Shown here piece after piece: positions 10,787 to 18,931 of a DNA stretch of 48,229 nucleotides. Made by a program: the position numbers and the translations under genes. The stretch's first letter is position 1; each line of letters begins with the position of its first letter. The stretch is from assembly GCF_000430685.1 (NCBI RefSeq), contig NZ_AUMM01000031.1, positions 1 to 48,229 of the forward strand. The letters run 5' to 3'. The notes beneath the pieces are model-generated. The model was not told the DNA's origin. It did not search any database and saw only the letters and a list, made by a program, of their open reading frames with translations. The DNA comes from Tuberibacillus calidus DSM 17572 (GTDB lineage: Bacteria > Bacillota > Bacilli > Bacillales > Sporolactobacillaceae).

Positions 10787-11557
10787 ATGCTTTTTGATAC
10801 GCATACCCATATCAATAGCGAGGCGTTTAATGAGGATCGCGAAGAAGTGATTCAACGAGCAAGAGACGCCGGTGTGACGCGTATGTTGGTCGTCGGCTTT
10901 GACCGCCCAACGATCACGAAGGCATTAGAAATCATCGATCAGCATGATGATATTTATGCGAGTGTCGGTTGGCACCCTGTCGATGCAGTGGATATGACCG
11001 ACGACGATTTGGCGTGGATTGAGTCATTGACACATCATCCCAAGGTGGTGGCCTTAGGTGAAATGGGTTTGGATTATCATTGGGATAAATCACCGAAGAC
11101 AATCCAAAAAGACGTTTTCCGAAAGCAAATTGCTTTAGCGAAACGTTTAAGACTGCCAATTATTATACATAATCGGGAGGCAACCGATGATGTGGTACAG
11201 ATTCTAAAAGAGGAACATGCCGAAGACGTTGGAGGCATTATGCATTGCTTCAGTGCCGATTGGGAAACGGCCAAACAATGCCTGGATATGAATTTTTATA
11301 TTTCGTTTGGCGGACCCGTGACCTTTAAAAATGCGCAGCTTGCCAAAGAGGTGGCCCAAAAAGTTCCTCTTGAGCGTTTGTTAATTGAAACGGATTGCCC
11401 GTATTTAAGTCCACATCCGTTTAGAGGCAAGCGAAATGAACCGGCAAGGGTAAAGCTCGTTGCGGAAGCTTTGGCTGAGCTTAAACAAATGTCCTATGAA
11501 GCTTTGGCAGAAGTGACCATGACTAATGCAAAGACACTCTTTGGTATAGAAAAATAA
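10787..11557 (+). CDS. yabD: TatD family metal-dependent DNase (YabD)
   Basis: This 256-residue TIM-barrel metallohydrolase belongs to the TatD family, members of which act as 3'-5' exonucleases or in quality control. Metal ligands are visible in order: DTHTHIN (His6, His8), GEMGLDY (Glu92), IIHNREA (His128), MHCFS (His153) and ETDCPYLSP (Asp203). The assigned start is ATG 10787. The ribosome site is not ideal, with GAGGGA very close and AAGGGA 14 nt away. The 220-bp gap upstream has possible weak promoters (for example TTTACG-N17-TAATTT at 10723-10751). The order yabD-yabE-rnmV-ksgA is that of B. subtilis. Confidence 0.93.
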   Translation: MLFDTHTHINSEAFNEDREEVIQRARDAGVTRMLVVGFDRPTITKALEIIDQHDDIYASVGWHPVDAVDMTDDDLAWIESLTHHPKVVALGEMGLDYHWDKSPKTIQKDVFRKQIALAKRLRLPIIIHNREATDDVVQILKEEHAEDVGGIMHCFSADWETAKQCLDMNFYISFGGPVTFKNAQLAKEVAQKVPLERLLIETDCPYLSPHPFRGKRNEPARVKLVAEALAELKQMSYEALAEVTMTNAKTLFGIEK

Positions 11558-11635
11558 TAAGAGTCAGAAAATAGATTATAAGTTCATTAGATTATGGGAA
11601 TAATGGGGGAAACCGAAGATTCAAGGAGGGGTTGG

Positions 11636-12826
11636 ATGATACCCAAAATAAAACAGCTCCTGAAACACCCGAAAAACAAAGTTTATGTGGCCGTTGGCAT
11701 TGCTGTGATGGTCGCCATCACTTCATTGTTCGGGTATACGGCCTATGCTTATGATAAGAAAACTATCAAACTTGTAAAAAACGGTATCGAAAGAACCGTA
11801 GTGACAACGAGTGATACAGTCGCTGAGTTATTGGATGAACAAGGCATTAAGGTGGACAAGCACCATGACGAAATTAAACCGGGTTTAAAAACGGAATTGG
11901 ACAAAAACATGACAGTCGTTTGGGATAAGGCTTACCATGTGACCATTGAGGCAAACGATCATGCAGAACCGGTTTGGACGACGGAAGCCACAGTTGGTGA
12001 TCTGTTGGACAAGCAAGGTATTAAGGTCGGTTCGCATGATGTTGTCGAACCCGGTTTAGATCAAAAAATTGACCGGAATATGACGATCAAAGTTGAACGC
12101 GGCATTCAAGTCACTTTATCTAATGGCGGAGAGGTAAAGACCGTCTGGACAACACCGATGACCGTTGCGGAATTTTTAAAGGCTGAACATCTTTCGGTCG
12201 ATGCTGATGACAAGTTGGAGCCCAAGGACCTATCGACGCGTTTAACGTACGGCGATAAAGTCAATGTCATTCGCGTGGAGATAAAGAAGGAACAAAAACT
12301 CGAACCCTTGGATTTTAAAGTTGTCAAAAGGTATGACGATACTATGCCGAAGGGAACGAGCAAAGTCATCCAAGCTGGACGCCAAGGAAAGGTAGAAAAG
12401 ACGTACGAAGTCACTTTTGAAAACGGAAAAGAAGTCAAACGGCGTGTGATCCAAACGGATGTCCAACAAGAGCCGACAGATAAAATTATCGCCGTTGGCA
12501 CAAAAAACGTCCAACAATTGTCCTATCATAGGTCCGGAAAAGTCCTTTACATGAAGAGCACGGCTTATACGGCTAACTGCGGCGGTTGCCGTGGAATTAC
12601 ATCAACAGGTTTCAATCTCAAATCGCATCCTGATGCAAAGATTATAGCGGTTGACCCGAAAGTCATACCGCTTGGGACAAGAGTCTATGTGGAAGGGTAC
12701 GGTAACGCCATTGCTGCCGATACAGGTGGCAGCATTCACGGAAACCGGATTGATATCTTTTTCCCGACGCAGTCCCAGGCGGTTAGATGGGGACTGCGTA
12801 CGGTCAAAGTAACGATATTGGATTGA
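11636..12826 (+). CDS. yabE: YabE, G5 and 3D domain cell-wall protein
   Basis: This predicted exported cell-wall hydrolase is of the Rpf2/resuscitation-promoting type. One N-terminal membrane segment (about 16-38) acts as a signal anchor. Three DUF348 ubiquitin-like repeats follow (roughly 42-80, 98-137 and 155-195), then a G5 domain (about 214-292) and a C-terminal 3D domain (about 306-395). The 3D domain keeps the aspartates of VDPKVIPLG, AADTGG and RIDIF, the MltA-like catalytic core. The reading frame opens at 11594, but AAGGAGGGG before ATG 11636 decides the start. The length of 396 aa is in the normal range for YabE. Confidence 0.9.
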   Translation: MIPKIKQLLKHPKNKVYVAVGIAVMVAITSLFGYTAYAYDKKTIKLVKNGIERTVVTTSDTVAELLDEQGIKVDKHHDEIKPGLKTELDKNMTVVWDKAYHVTIEANDHAEPVWTTEATVGDLLDKQGIKVGSHDVVEPGLDQKIDRNMTIKVERGIQVTLSNGGEVKTVWTTPMTVAEFLKAEHLSVDADDKLEPKDLSTRLTYGDKVNVIRVEIKKEQKLEPLDFKVVKRYDDTMPKGTSKVIQAGRQGKVEKTYEVTFENGKEVKRRVIQTDVQQEPTDKIIAVGTKNVQQLSYHRSGKVLYMKSTAYTANCGGCRGITSTGFNLKSHPDAKIIAVDPKVIPLGTRVYVEGYGNAIAADTGGSIHGNRIDIFFPTQSQAVRWGLRTVKVTILD

Positions 12827-12861
12827 AGTGCAGAGGGGAGGTCAGCTGCACTTCTTTTTTT
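12825..12861 (+). terminator. yabE terminator
   Basis: The stem GAAGTGCAG / CTGCACTTC is followed by TTTTTTT. It begins within the yabE stop codon. Confidence 0.92.
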
Positions 12862-12945
12862 ATTACACTTTTAAGACGATTTGTTTTACAATAATGTTTC
12901 ATGGTGACGCAAATTATTTATAAATTTTTTTTTGGAGGGTCTTGG

Positions 12946-13545
12946 GTGAAGGTAAAAGAAGTGATCGTCGTTGAAGGAAAATGCGATACGGCAGCTATAA
13001 AGCGGGCGATTGATGCCGACACTATAGAAACAAATGGATCGGAAATCAGCCGAACAACGCTCGAGGCGATTCGCTTGGCACAAGAAACCAGAGGGGTCAT
13101 TGTTTTTACAGATCCTGATGTGCCGGGTGAACGCATTCGCAAAATTGTCAATCAATACGTTCCGGGTTGTAAGCAGGCGTTTATTTCAAGAGTCGAGGGT
13201 TTTGGCGGCAAAAACCAAAGTTTAGGCATTGAACACGCCTCACCGGATGTCATTCGAAAGGCTTTGGAAAAGGTTTTTACAGTGTATGAACAGCCCGTTG
13301 AAACCATCCCGCAGGAAAAACTCATCAAGGCTGGACTCCTTTTTGGGAAACAGGCCAAAAAACGCCGGGAGCGTCTTGGTGAAAAATTGCGGATCGGCTA
13401 TACGAACGGTAAACAATTATACAAACGACTAAATATGTTTCAAATTACACCGGAAGCATTTGATGACGCGTTGCGTGTCGTGTTGGAGGAGGAAAAGCAT
13501 GGAGAGCATATCAACGCCCAAAAACACCAGGGAGATTCTCAATAA
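12946..13545 (+). CDS. rnmV: Ribonuclease M5
   Basis: RNase M5 cuts both strands of the 5S rRNA precursor helix to release mature 5S rRNA. The TOPRIM fold is clear: VVEGKCDTAAIKRA (Glu10) and IVFTDPDVPGERIR (Asp56, Asp58) supply the metal site, and the basic C-terminal half (KQAKKRRERLGEKLRIG) should contact RNA and ribosomal protein L18. The open frame begins at 12901, but GGAGGG at 12934 points to GTG 12946. The protein has 199 residues, slightly more than the B. subtilis enzyme. Its last 47 bp overlap ksgA. Confidence 0.93.
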   Translation: MKVKEVIVVEGKCDTAAIKRAIDADTIETNGSEISRTTLEAIRLAQETRGVIVFTDPDVPGERIRKIVNQYVPGCKQAFISRVEGFGGKNQSLGIEHASPDVIRKALEKVFTVYEQPVETIPQEKLIKAGLLFGKQAKKRRERLGEKLRIGYTNGKQLYKRLNMFQITPEAFDDALRVVLEEEKHGEHINAQKHQGDSQ

Positions 13546-14371
13546 ATATGGTTTTCAATTTAAAAAGAGCTTGGGACAAAATTTTCTTATTGACGATAAT
13601 ATCTTAAAAAAGATTGTGGCGGAAGCGGGGATTGACGAGCGGACGGGCGTGATCGAAGTGGGCCCGGGGGCAGGCGCCTTGACGCAATATTTAGCGCAAA
13701 AAGCTAAAAACGTTGTCGCTTTTGAAATCGACCGGCGCTTGGAACCCGTTTTAAATGAGACGCTCAAGCCCTATCACAATGTCGAAGTCATTTTTCAAGA
13801 CGTCATGGAAGCGGACATTCAAACGGTCATTCAAACGCATTTTAAAGCGGCGGAGCGCGTAATGGTCGTCGCCAACCTTCCCTATTATGTGACGACCCCC
13901 ATTCTGTTTAAATTCTTGGAAGCCGCACCACTATTGGAAGCCATGGTTGTTATGGTGCAAAAGGAAGTCGCAGAACGACTGGAAGCGAAACCAGGGAATA
14001 AAAATTACGGCTCGTTATCCGTCGCGATCCAGTATCAAGCGGATGTGGACATTCTCACTGTTGTGCCGCAGTCGGTCTTTATCCCCAGGCCGAACGTGGA
14101 TTCATGCGTGGTTAAAATTCAATTTTTAAAAGAGAAAAGGGTTCACGTTGATAATGAGGCCTTTTTCTTTAAAGTTGTCCGTGCGGCTTTTGCCCAGAGA
14201 AGGAAAACATTACTGAATAATCTCCTTCATAATTTATTTGATCGGTCACTGAAGGACGAGGTCCTGTCCGCCCTCGCCGAAACAGGGATAGATCCCGGGC
14301 GCAGAGGGGAAACGTTAACCATCGAGGAATTTGCCGCCTTAAGTAAGGCGTTGTTAAAGCTGTCCCAATAA
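13499..14371 (+). CDS. ksgA: 16S rRNA A1518/A1519 dimethyltransferase KsgA
   Basis: KsgA dimethylates two adjacent adenines near the 3' end of 16S rRNA late in 30S assembly. Motifs: SLGQNFLIDDNILKKIV (24-40), the SAM site VIEVGPGAGALT (51-62), the acidic VAFEIDRRL, and the catalytic ANLPYYVTTPI near 125. The C-terminal helical domain has AFAQRRKTLLNNL. The length is 290 aa. ATG 13499 follows a GGAGGAGG site within rnmV and aligns with the B. subtilis start. A longer in-frame opening at 13460 is not supported. Confidence 0.95.
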   Translation: MESISTPKNTREILNKYGFQFKKSLGQNFLIDDNILKKIVAEAGIDERTGVIEVGPGAGALTQYLAQKAKNVVAFEIDRRLEPVLNETLKPYHNVEVIFQDVMEADIQTVIQTHFKAAERVMVVANLPYYVTTPILFKFLEAAPLLEAMVVMVQKEVAERLEAKPGNKNYGSLSVAIQYQADVDILTVVPQSVFIPRPNVDSCVVKIQFLKEKRVHVDNEAFFFKVVRAAFAQRRKTLLNNLLHNLFDRSLKDEVLSALAETGIDPGRRGETLTIEEFAALSKALLKLSQ

Positions 14372-14571
14372 AAGCTGTCATCATGATGATGGTTCGTGCA
14401 TAAACTGTCATAAAGGCTGCTGTTTACGGCCCTTTTTAGGAAGCCTTTAAATGATTCGGCCGTTGCCTCCAAGATGTTGAGCTTCCAAGGGGGCCTTTTC
14501 TATTTATGGCGCTTGCAAAAGCTTATTCATTTCAAGCAGCGGCTTTTTTCGGATGGCTGGGAGGGACTTTA

Positions 14572-15432
14572 GTGGCAATCAGTATTGGGGATTTGGTTGG
14601 GCGAAAGTCGTATGGATGTGACATTGTTTTTAGGGTTATAAAATTGAACATTAAAGATGGTGTGGCAGAACTCGCCGGTGAAGATATGCGCCTTTGTGCT
14701 GACGCGCCGATCGAGGATTTGGTGATCATCGCAGGTGAAGAAAGGGAAAATTACGAGAAGAAACAAAAGGAACTTGAAGCTTATTCTACCAAATTGTTTC
14801 GGCAAGATTATCAATTGCTAAAGGCAAAGCGAGAGTATACCGCAACGAATGGTTATCGCGGAAGGCAAGCTTATTTTGAAATGCCAGGAAGAGTGCTTCA
14901 TATTGACGGCGACCCTTACTATTTAAAAAAATGTCTCCGGGTATACGAAAAGCTCAATGTGCCGGTTCTCGGTAAGTATGTCAAAGAAGAGGAGATGGCG
15001 AATGTCGTTCCCGAGCTAATTAAACATGTTCGCCCTGATATTTTGGTATTAACCGGCCACGATGCTTATATGAAAAATAAAGGCCCCGAAGATGATTTAA
15101 AGGCCTATCGCCACTCCGCGCATTTTATAAGAACTGTGAAGGAAGTCCGTTATCACATCCCCCACCTCGACCAGCTTGTTATTTTTGCTGGTGCCTGTCA
15201 GTCCCATTTTGAATTACTAATCCGTGCTGGAGCTAATTTTGCAAGTTCCCCGACGCGCGTCAATATCCATGCCCTGGATCCGGTTTATGTCGTTTCAAAA
15301 ATCAGTTACCTTCCGTTTACAGAATATGTGAATGTTTGGGACGTGTTGCATAACACGCTATCTGGGACGGATGGATTGGGCGGTGTGGAGACAAGAGGGC
15401 TCTTGCGCACAGGCATGCCTTATAAATTGTAA
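14572..15432 (+). CDS. yabG: Sporulation protease YabG
   Basis: YabG is a mother-cell protease that processes spore coat proteins and prepares them for cross-linking. The 286-residue product matches the family closely across its length: ISIGDLVGRKSYGCD at the N-terminus, LRQDYxLLKxKxEY-like text near 85, MPGRVLHIDGDPYYLKKCL, and the conserved LTGHDAY and FAGACQSHFE segments with a candidate catalytic Cys/His. A longer frame opens at 14506, but GGGAGGG just before GTG 14572 and the alignment to B. subtilis support the shorter form. In B. subtilis the gene is under sigma-K; I could not find a secure sigma-K promoter here. Confidence 0.92.
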   Translation: MAISIGDLVGRKSYGCDIVFRVIKLNIKDGVAELAGEDMRLCADAPIEDLVIIAGEERENYEKKQKELEAYSTKLFRQDYQLLKAKREYTATNGYRGRQAYFEMPGRVLHIDGDPYYLKKCLRVYEKLNVPVLGKYVKEEEMANVVPELIKHVRPDILVLTGHDAYMKNKGPEDDLKAYRHSAHFIRTVKEVRYHIPHLDQLVIFAGACQSHFELLIRAGANFASSPTRVNIHALDPVYVVSKISYLPFTEYVNVWDVLHNTLSGTDGLGGVETRGLLRTGMPYKL

Positions 15433-15491
15433 TCAACGCATTAGGATACATACATTGTAAAAAAATGTGCAGACTATGTGACAAACATCCA

Positions 15492-15521
15492 TTGACAAAA
15501 ATCCGAACTCCCTGATATAAT
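15492..15521 (+). promoter_or_regulatory. veg upstream promoter
   Basis: TTGACA (15492-15497), an 18-bp spacer and TATAAT (15516-15521): both hexamers are perfect sigma-A consensus. It is the first of two tandem promoters before veg. Confidence 0.85.
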
Positions 15522-15540
15522 TACCTTTTTGTTTTAGGGT

Positions 15541-15570
15541 TTGACAAAATTGCTCGAAAGATGTTATAAT
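15541..15570 (+). promoter_or_regulatory. veg downstream promoter
   Basis: TTGACA (15541-15546), an 18-bp spacer and TATAAT (15565-15570): again both hexamers are perfect. It lies 49 bp after the first copy and 24 bp before the veg start. Confidence 0.9.
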
Positions 15571-15593
15571 TTTGTTAGCGAGGTGGGTTAAAC

Positions 15594-15848
15594 ATGGGAA
15601 AAACCATTCAGGACATTAAATGCGCGTTGGACGAACGAATTGGTGAACGTCTGACCCTGAAGGCAAATGGGGGCAGGAGGAAAACCATCCAACGAGTCGG
15701 TGTCTTGGAGGAAACTTATCCTTCGGTTTTCATCGTGAAACTTGACCGAGACTCTAATGCTTACGAAAGAGTATCATACAGTTATACGGATGTGTTAACA
15801 GAAACCGTTGAAATCACTTTTCTTAAAGAAGCGGCTGGCGGGCAGTAA
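15594..15848 (+). CDS. veg: Veg protein
   Basis: Veg is a small, very highly expressed protein that in B. subtilis stimulates biofilm gene expression. The 84 residues align almost end to end with that protein: [29 protein letters not shown], and [12 protein letters not shown], then [16 protein letters not shown]. The fold is a small beta barrel. The start ATG 15594 follows a GAGGTGGG site. Two perfect sigma-A promoters lie directly upstream, so very strong expression is expected here too. Confidence 0.96.
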   Translation: MGKTIQDIKCALDERIGERLTLKANGGRRKTIQRVGVLEETYPSVFIVKLDRDSNAYERVSYSYTDVLTETVEITFLKEAAGGQ

Positions 15849-15874
15849 GGCAATTTTGTCTCACTGCTTTTTTT
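15842..15874 (+). terminator. veg terminator
   Basis: A 12-position stem GCAGTAAGGCAA / TTGTCTCACTGC with one mismatch and one wobble is followed by a TTTTTTT tract. It overlaps the veg stop. Confidence 0.85.
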
Positions 15875-15898
15875 CTTTTTGTCAAAAACGACCCTTTT

Positions 15899-15928
15899 TC
15901 ATATTCCGAAGGTCTTTAACGAATAATA
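15899..15928 (+). promoter_or_regulatory. Putative sigma-G promoter of sspF
   Basis: TCATA (15899-15903), an 18-bp spacer and AATAATA (15922-15928) match the sigma-G consensus GHATR-N18-CATNHTA with one mismatch in each element. The exact 18-bp spacing and the forespore role of the gene support it. Confidence 0.6.
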
Positions 15929-15960
15929 TAAAGGCTCAATAGTTTAAAGGAGGTTTTCCC

Positions 15961-16134
15961 ATGGCGAGACGCCGCGGTTTCATGTCTGAGGCTTTGAAAG
16001 AAGAAATCGCCAAAGAGCTTGGCTTTTATGATACGGTCCAACGAGAAGGTTGGGGCGGGATCAAAGCCCGAGACGCTGGGAACATGGTAAAAAAAGCGAT
16101 TGAAATGGCGCAAAGGCAAATGGCAGATCGTTAA
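15961..16134 (+). CDS. sspF: Small acid-soluble spore protein SspF
   Basis: This 57-residue alpha/beta-type SASP-like protein is made in the forespore, where the family coats DNA and protects it. The translation starts [20 protein letters not shown], continues [20 protein letters not shown] and ends MAQRQMADR. It keeps the family core ELGFYDTV, the [13 protein letters not shown] motif and the germination-protease-like region. The perfect AAAGGAGGT site at 15946-15953 precedes ATG 15961. It lies between veg and ispE as in B. subtilis, with its own promoter and terminator. Confidence 0.94.
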   Translation: MARRRGFMSEALKEEIAKELGFYDTVQREGWGGIKARDAGNMVKKAIEMAQRQMADR

Positions 16135-16154
16135 AGAAACAGGAACTATTGAGC

Positions 16155-16182
16155 ATCCGGAGGCTTGTCCTCCGGATTTTTT
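16155..16182 (+). terminator. sspF terminator
   Basis: A perfect 9-bp stem ATCCGGAGG / CCTCCGGAT with a CTTGT loop is followed by TTTTT. Confidence 0.93.
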
Positions 16183-16221
16183 CGTTTTACACTAGCAGAT
16201 GAGGTATCAATCGTTCTTTCG

Positions 16222-16250
16222 TTGCGGAAGAGCCATTTTATCGCTATTCT
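16222..16250 (+). promoter_or_regulatory. Possible ispE promoter
   Basis: TTGCGG (16222-16227), a 17-bp spacer and TATTCT (16245-16250) form a moderate sigma-A match upstream of ispE. Confidence 0.4.
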
Positions 16251-16294
16251 ATGAGTAAGTCATTATGGTGCTGAAATAGAGGCGGGTGAACTGC

Positions 16295-17155
16295 TTGAAG
16301 GTGATGGAAAGAGCGTCGGCGAAAATTAATTTAGCTTTAGATGTACTTGGAAAAAGAGCGGATGGTTACCATGAGGTCTCAATGGTAATGACGACCGTTG
16401 ATTTAGCCGACCATATTGAAATAGAAGAAACCAAGAGAGAAGATATCTACATTCGCGCCACAGCGCCGTTTGTTCCGGAAGATGAACGCAATTTGGCTTA
16501 TAAGGCTGCGGCATTGATGAAAGAGCGGTTTCGCATCCAAAGAGGCCTATCGATCATCATCCATAAACAAATCCCCGTGGCAGCGGGACTCGCTGGAGGT
16601 TCCAGTGATGCAGCTGCGACGATCCGGGCTTTAAATCGTTTATGGAACCTTAATCTTTCAACCGAAGAGATGATGAGGCTGGGCACTGAAATCGGTTCGG
16701 ATGTTGCCTTTTGTGTTCACGGAGGAACAGCGTTAGCCACAGGTCGGGGTGAAAAGATTAAGGGTTTACCTGCCCCACCGTCTTGCTGGGTTGTGTTAGC
16801 CAAACCACCCGTCGCGGTTTCAACGGGAAATGTTTACAGTGCTTTAAATTTACAGGCTATTTCTCACCCCAACGTCCAAGGCATGATTCAGGCATTGCGG
16901 GAAGGAAGCTTTGAGAACATCTGCCGCCATTTAGGAAATGTCTTAGAATCCGTTACAATACCGGCTGTCCCCGAGGTCGGACAAATTAAAACATTAATGA
17001 AAAAGCTTGGGGCAGATGGTGTTTTAATGAGCGGTAGCGGGCCAACGGTATTTGGATTGACGCAGTACGAATCGCGGGCCCAAAAACTTGTAAACAGCTT
17101 AAAAGGATTTTGCGGCGATGTTTATGCGGTTAGGCTCATTGGCCGTCCATCTTGA
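16295..17155 (+). CDS. ispE: 4-diphosphocytidyl-2-C-methyl-D-erythritol kinase
   Basis: IspE phosphorylates CDP-methylerythritol in the MEP pathway to isoprenoid precursors. The GHMP-kinase motifs are present: [20 protein letters not shown] (9-28), the ATP-binding [14 protein letters not shown] (94-107) and the C-terminal [15 protein letters not shown] at 16286 is in frame, but AGAGGCGGGTG sits over it. TTG 16295 gives an N-terminus of the same length as B. subtilis (12 residues to KIN), so it is chosen, for 286 aa. It is followed by purR with its own promoter. Confidence 0.93.
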   Translation: MKVMERASAKINLALDVLGKRADGYHEVSMVMTTVDLADHIEIEETKREDIYIRATAPFVPEDERNLAYKAAALMKERFRIQRGLSIIIHKQIPVAAGLAGGSSDAAATIRALNRLWNLNLSTEEMMRLGTEIGSDVAFCVHGGTALATGRGEKIKGLPAPPSCWVVLAKPPVAVSTGNVYSALNLQAISHPNVQGMIQALREGSFENICRHLGNVLESVTIPAVPEVGQIKTLMKKLGADGVLMSGSGPTVFGLTQYESRAQKLVNSLKGFCGDVYAVRLIGRPS

Positions 17156-17160
17156 TGGTG

Positions 17161-17173
17161 CTTGTTCGGTTGT
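17161..17173 (-). promoter_or_regulatory. PurBox upstream of purR
   Basis: On the minus strand the 13-mer ACAACCGAACAAG matches the PurBox consensus AWWWCCGAACWWT at 11 of 13 positions, including the whole CCGAAC core. It overlaps the -35 of the probable purR promoter, which suggests that PurR represses its own gene. A second box in the inverted arrangement known from B. subtilis is not visible. Confidence 0.65.
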
Positions 17174-17191
17174 GTAAGATGATTTTGTAAT
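17162..17191 (+). promoter_or_regulatory. Probable purR promoter
   Basis: TTGTTC (17162-17167), an 18-bp spacer and TGTAAT (17186-17191), five of six bases to the -10 consensus, lie about 10 bp before the GGAGG site of purR. The -35 is inside the PurBox. Confidence 0.5.
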
Positions 17192-17211
17192 CTAGTCACG
17201 GAGGATCTCTC

Positions 17212-18039
17212 ATGAAATTGAAAAGAAGCGGCCGTTTGGTAGATATGACAAGATATTTAATGGAGCATCCAAATACCATCGTTTCCTTGACGGAATTTAG
17301 CGAACGCTACGAGTCGGCGAAGTCATCCATTAGCGAAGATTTGGCCATCATTAAGGAAAGCTTTGAAGCCCAAGGGGTTGGAAAATTGGTGACCTTGCCC
17401 GGGGCAACCGGTGGGGTAAAATACATTCCGTATATCAAGAAAAAGGCGGCAGAAAGCTTTTTAACTTCTTTAGGCCAAATGTTGTCGAGTCAAGAACGTC
17501 TTCTTGCGGGCGGCTATCTTTTTATGACGGATATTTTGGGTGACCCTTTTATCATTAAAGAGATCGGACGGCTCATCGCTTCGGTTTATATACATAACGA
17601 CATCGATGTCGTGATGACAATGGAAACCAAAGGCATTCCCATCGCGTATGCCGCTGCATCGCAATTAAATGTCCCGGTGGTCATAGCTCGCCGAAGCAGC
17701 AAGGTCACCGAGGGTTCAACAGTGAGCATCAACTATGTTTCGGGTTCTTCAAAACGGATTCAGTCCATGGTTTTGCCGAGGCGGAGTTTGTCGAAAGGCT
17801 CCCGCGTCTTAATCGTCGATGACTTTATGAAAGCAGGCGGAACGATCAAAGGCATGATGCATTTAGTCGCCGAATTTGAATGTCTCACCGTCGGCATCGC
17901 TGTGTTAGTTGAAACAGGAGGCGAAAGCCCAAAATTAGTGGATCGGTATTTATCGCTTCTAAAGTTAGGGCAAATAAAAGAAGGCACCGCTGTCCCCATA
18001 GAAATCGGCAATTATTTTAATTATTTTAGGGAGGAATAA
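17212..18039 (+). CDS. purR: Purine operon repressor PurR
   Basis: PurR represses purine synthesis and salvage genes and responds to PRPP. A winged-helix DNA-binding domain (about 1-75, [16 protein letters not shown]) is joined to a phosphoribosyltransferase-like effector domain. The PRPP loop [13 protein letters not shown] is at 199-211. The length of 275 aa is close to the family norm. The neighbours fit: prs makes PRPP and hpt in this window uses it, and ridA (yabJ) is cotranscribed with 2 bp between the genes. A PurBox lies in its own promoter. Confidence 0.95.
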   Translation: MKLKRSGRLVDMTRYLMEHPNTIVSLTEFSERYESAKSSISEDLAIIKESFEAQGVGKLVTLPGATGGVKYIPYIKKKAAESFLTSLGQMLSSQERLLAGGYLFMTDILGDPFIIKEIGRLIASVYIHNDIDVVMTMETKGIPIAYAAASQLNVPVVIARRSSKVTEGSTVSINYVSGSSKRIQSMVLPRRSLSKGSRVLIVDDFMKAGGTIKGMMHLVAEFECLTVGIAVLVETGGESPKLVDRYLSLLKLGQIKEGTAVPIEIGNYFNYFREE

Positions 18040-18041
18040 AA

Positions 18042-18419
18042 ATGAAAGCAACTTATACCAAAGATGCTCCGGAAGCAATCGGACCATACTCACAAGGTGT
18101 GATCGTTAATAATTTATTTTTCAGCTCCGGACAAATTCCGTTAAAACCGAATGGCGAACTTGTCACAGGCGATATCGAAGCACAAGTACACCAAGTCTTT
18201 GCGAACTTGAAAGCTGTTTTGGAAAGCGCCGGTGCTTCACTTAAAACAGTTGTCAAAACAACAGTTTTCATTCGTCGCATGGCTGATTTTCCTAAAGTCA
18301 ACGAAGTGTACGCGAGCTATTTTTCTGACCACCGTCCCGCCCGTTCTTGTGTAGAAGTTTCCGGATTGCCCAAAGATGTGGATGTAGAAATCGAAGTCAT
18401 TGCCCTTGTGAAGGAGTAA
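18042..18419 (+). CDS. ridA: RidA family enamine/imine deaminase (YabJ)
   Basis: This 125-residue member of the RidA/YjgF family hydrolyses reactive enamines and imines formed by PLP enzymes. Family hallmarks are [21 protein letters not shown] near the N-terminus and [22 protein letters not shown] at the C-terminus, including the conserved Arg that binds the substrate carboxylate. In B. subtilis yabJ is needed for full purine regulation by PurR, and here it follows purR by 2 bp with a GGGAGGAA site. Trimeric cytosolic assembly is expected from the family. Confidence 0.95.
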   Translation: MKATYTKDAPEAIGPYSQGVIVNNLFFSSGQIPLKPNGELVTGDIEAQVHQVFANLKAVLESAGASLKTVVKTTVFIRRMADFPKVNEVYASYFSDHRPARSCVEVSGLPKDVDVEIEVIALVKE

Positions 18420-18449
18420 AAACTTTTTTTATATTTTTTATATTGTTTT

Positions 18450-18478
18450 GAAGGATTTTCGAATTTTTTGTAGAATGA
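18450..18478 (+). promoter_or_regulatory. sigma-H promoter of spoVG
   Basis: GAAGGATTT (18450-18458), an 11-bp spacer and GTAGAATGA (18470-18478) match the sigma-H consensus RnAGGAWWW-N11/12-RnnGAATWW with one mismatch. spoVG is the classic sigma-H target in B. subtilis, and the A+T-rich run just upstream fits AbrB control. Confidence 0.85.
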
Positions 18479-18522
18479 TTGTAATAGTTTCTTATCTATG
18501 GGAAAAGGTGGTGCCAAAAAGA

Positions 18523-18807
18523 ATGGAAGTGACAGATGTAAGATTGCGCAGAGTGAACACGGATGGACGCATGCGTGCCATTGCCTCCATCACGATTGAT
18601 CATGAATTTGTCATTCATGACATCCGCGTGATCGATGGTAATAATGGCATGTTTGTCGCCATGCCGAGCAAAAGAACGCCGGATGGCGAATTCCGTGATA
18701 TTGCCCACCCGATCACTTCTAGCACACGAGAAAAAATCCAAACGGCGGTACTTGAAGAATTCCACCGGCTTGGTGATGTCGAACTTGAAGAAGCAGGAGC
18801 ATCATAA
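18523..18807 (+). CDS. spoVG: SpoVG regulator
   Basis: SpoVG is a small nucleic-acid-binding regulator that affects septation at the start of sporulation and, in other Firmicutes, virulence and capsule genes. The 94-residue product is almost identical to B. subtilis Spo[21 protein letters not shown], then [18 protein letters not shown] and [12 protein letters not shown]. The C-terminal tail is three residues shorter. The frame is open further upstream (18448), but the homologue and the AAAAGGTGG site favour ATG 18523. It is driven by a sigma-H promoter and followed by a terminator. Confidence 0.97.
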   Translation: MEVTDVRLRRVNTDGRMRAIASITIDHEFVIHDIRVIDGNNGMFVAMPSKRTPDGEFRDIAHPITSSTREKIQTAVLEEFHRLGDVELEEAGAS

Positions 18808-18817
18808 TCCTGTATCT

Positions 18818-18848
18818 AGGAACCCTGTAATAGGGTTCCTTTTGTTTT
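18818..18848 (+). terminator. spoVG terminator
   Basis: A perfect 9-bp stem AGGAACCCT / AGGGTTCCT with a GTAAT loop is followed by TTTGTTTT. Confidence 0.92.
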
Positions 18849-18866
18849 GCTCGCCGCCTCGTTTCC

Positions 18867-18895
18867 TTGAAAAACCACCTCATTTAAGATATAGT
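18867..18895 (+). promoter_or_regulatory. glmU sigma-A promoter
   Basis: TTGAAA (18867-18872), a 17-bp spacer and TATAGT (18890-18895) lie 37 bp before the glmU start. Confidence 0.78.
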
Positions 18896-18931
18896 CATTT
18901 ATGGATGACTAGAAAAATGGGAGGGTAACAA

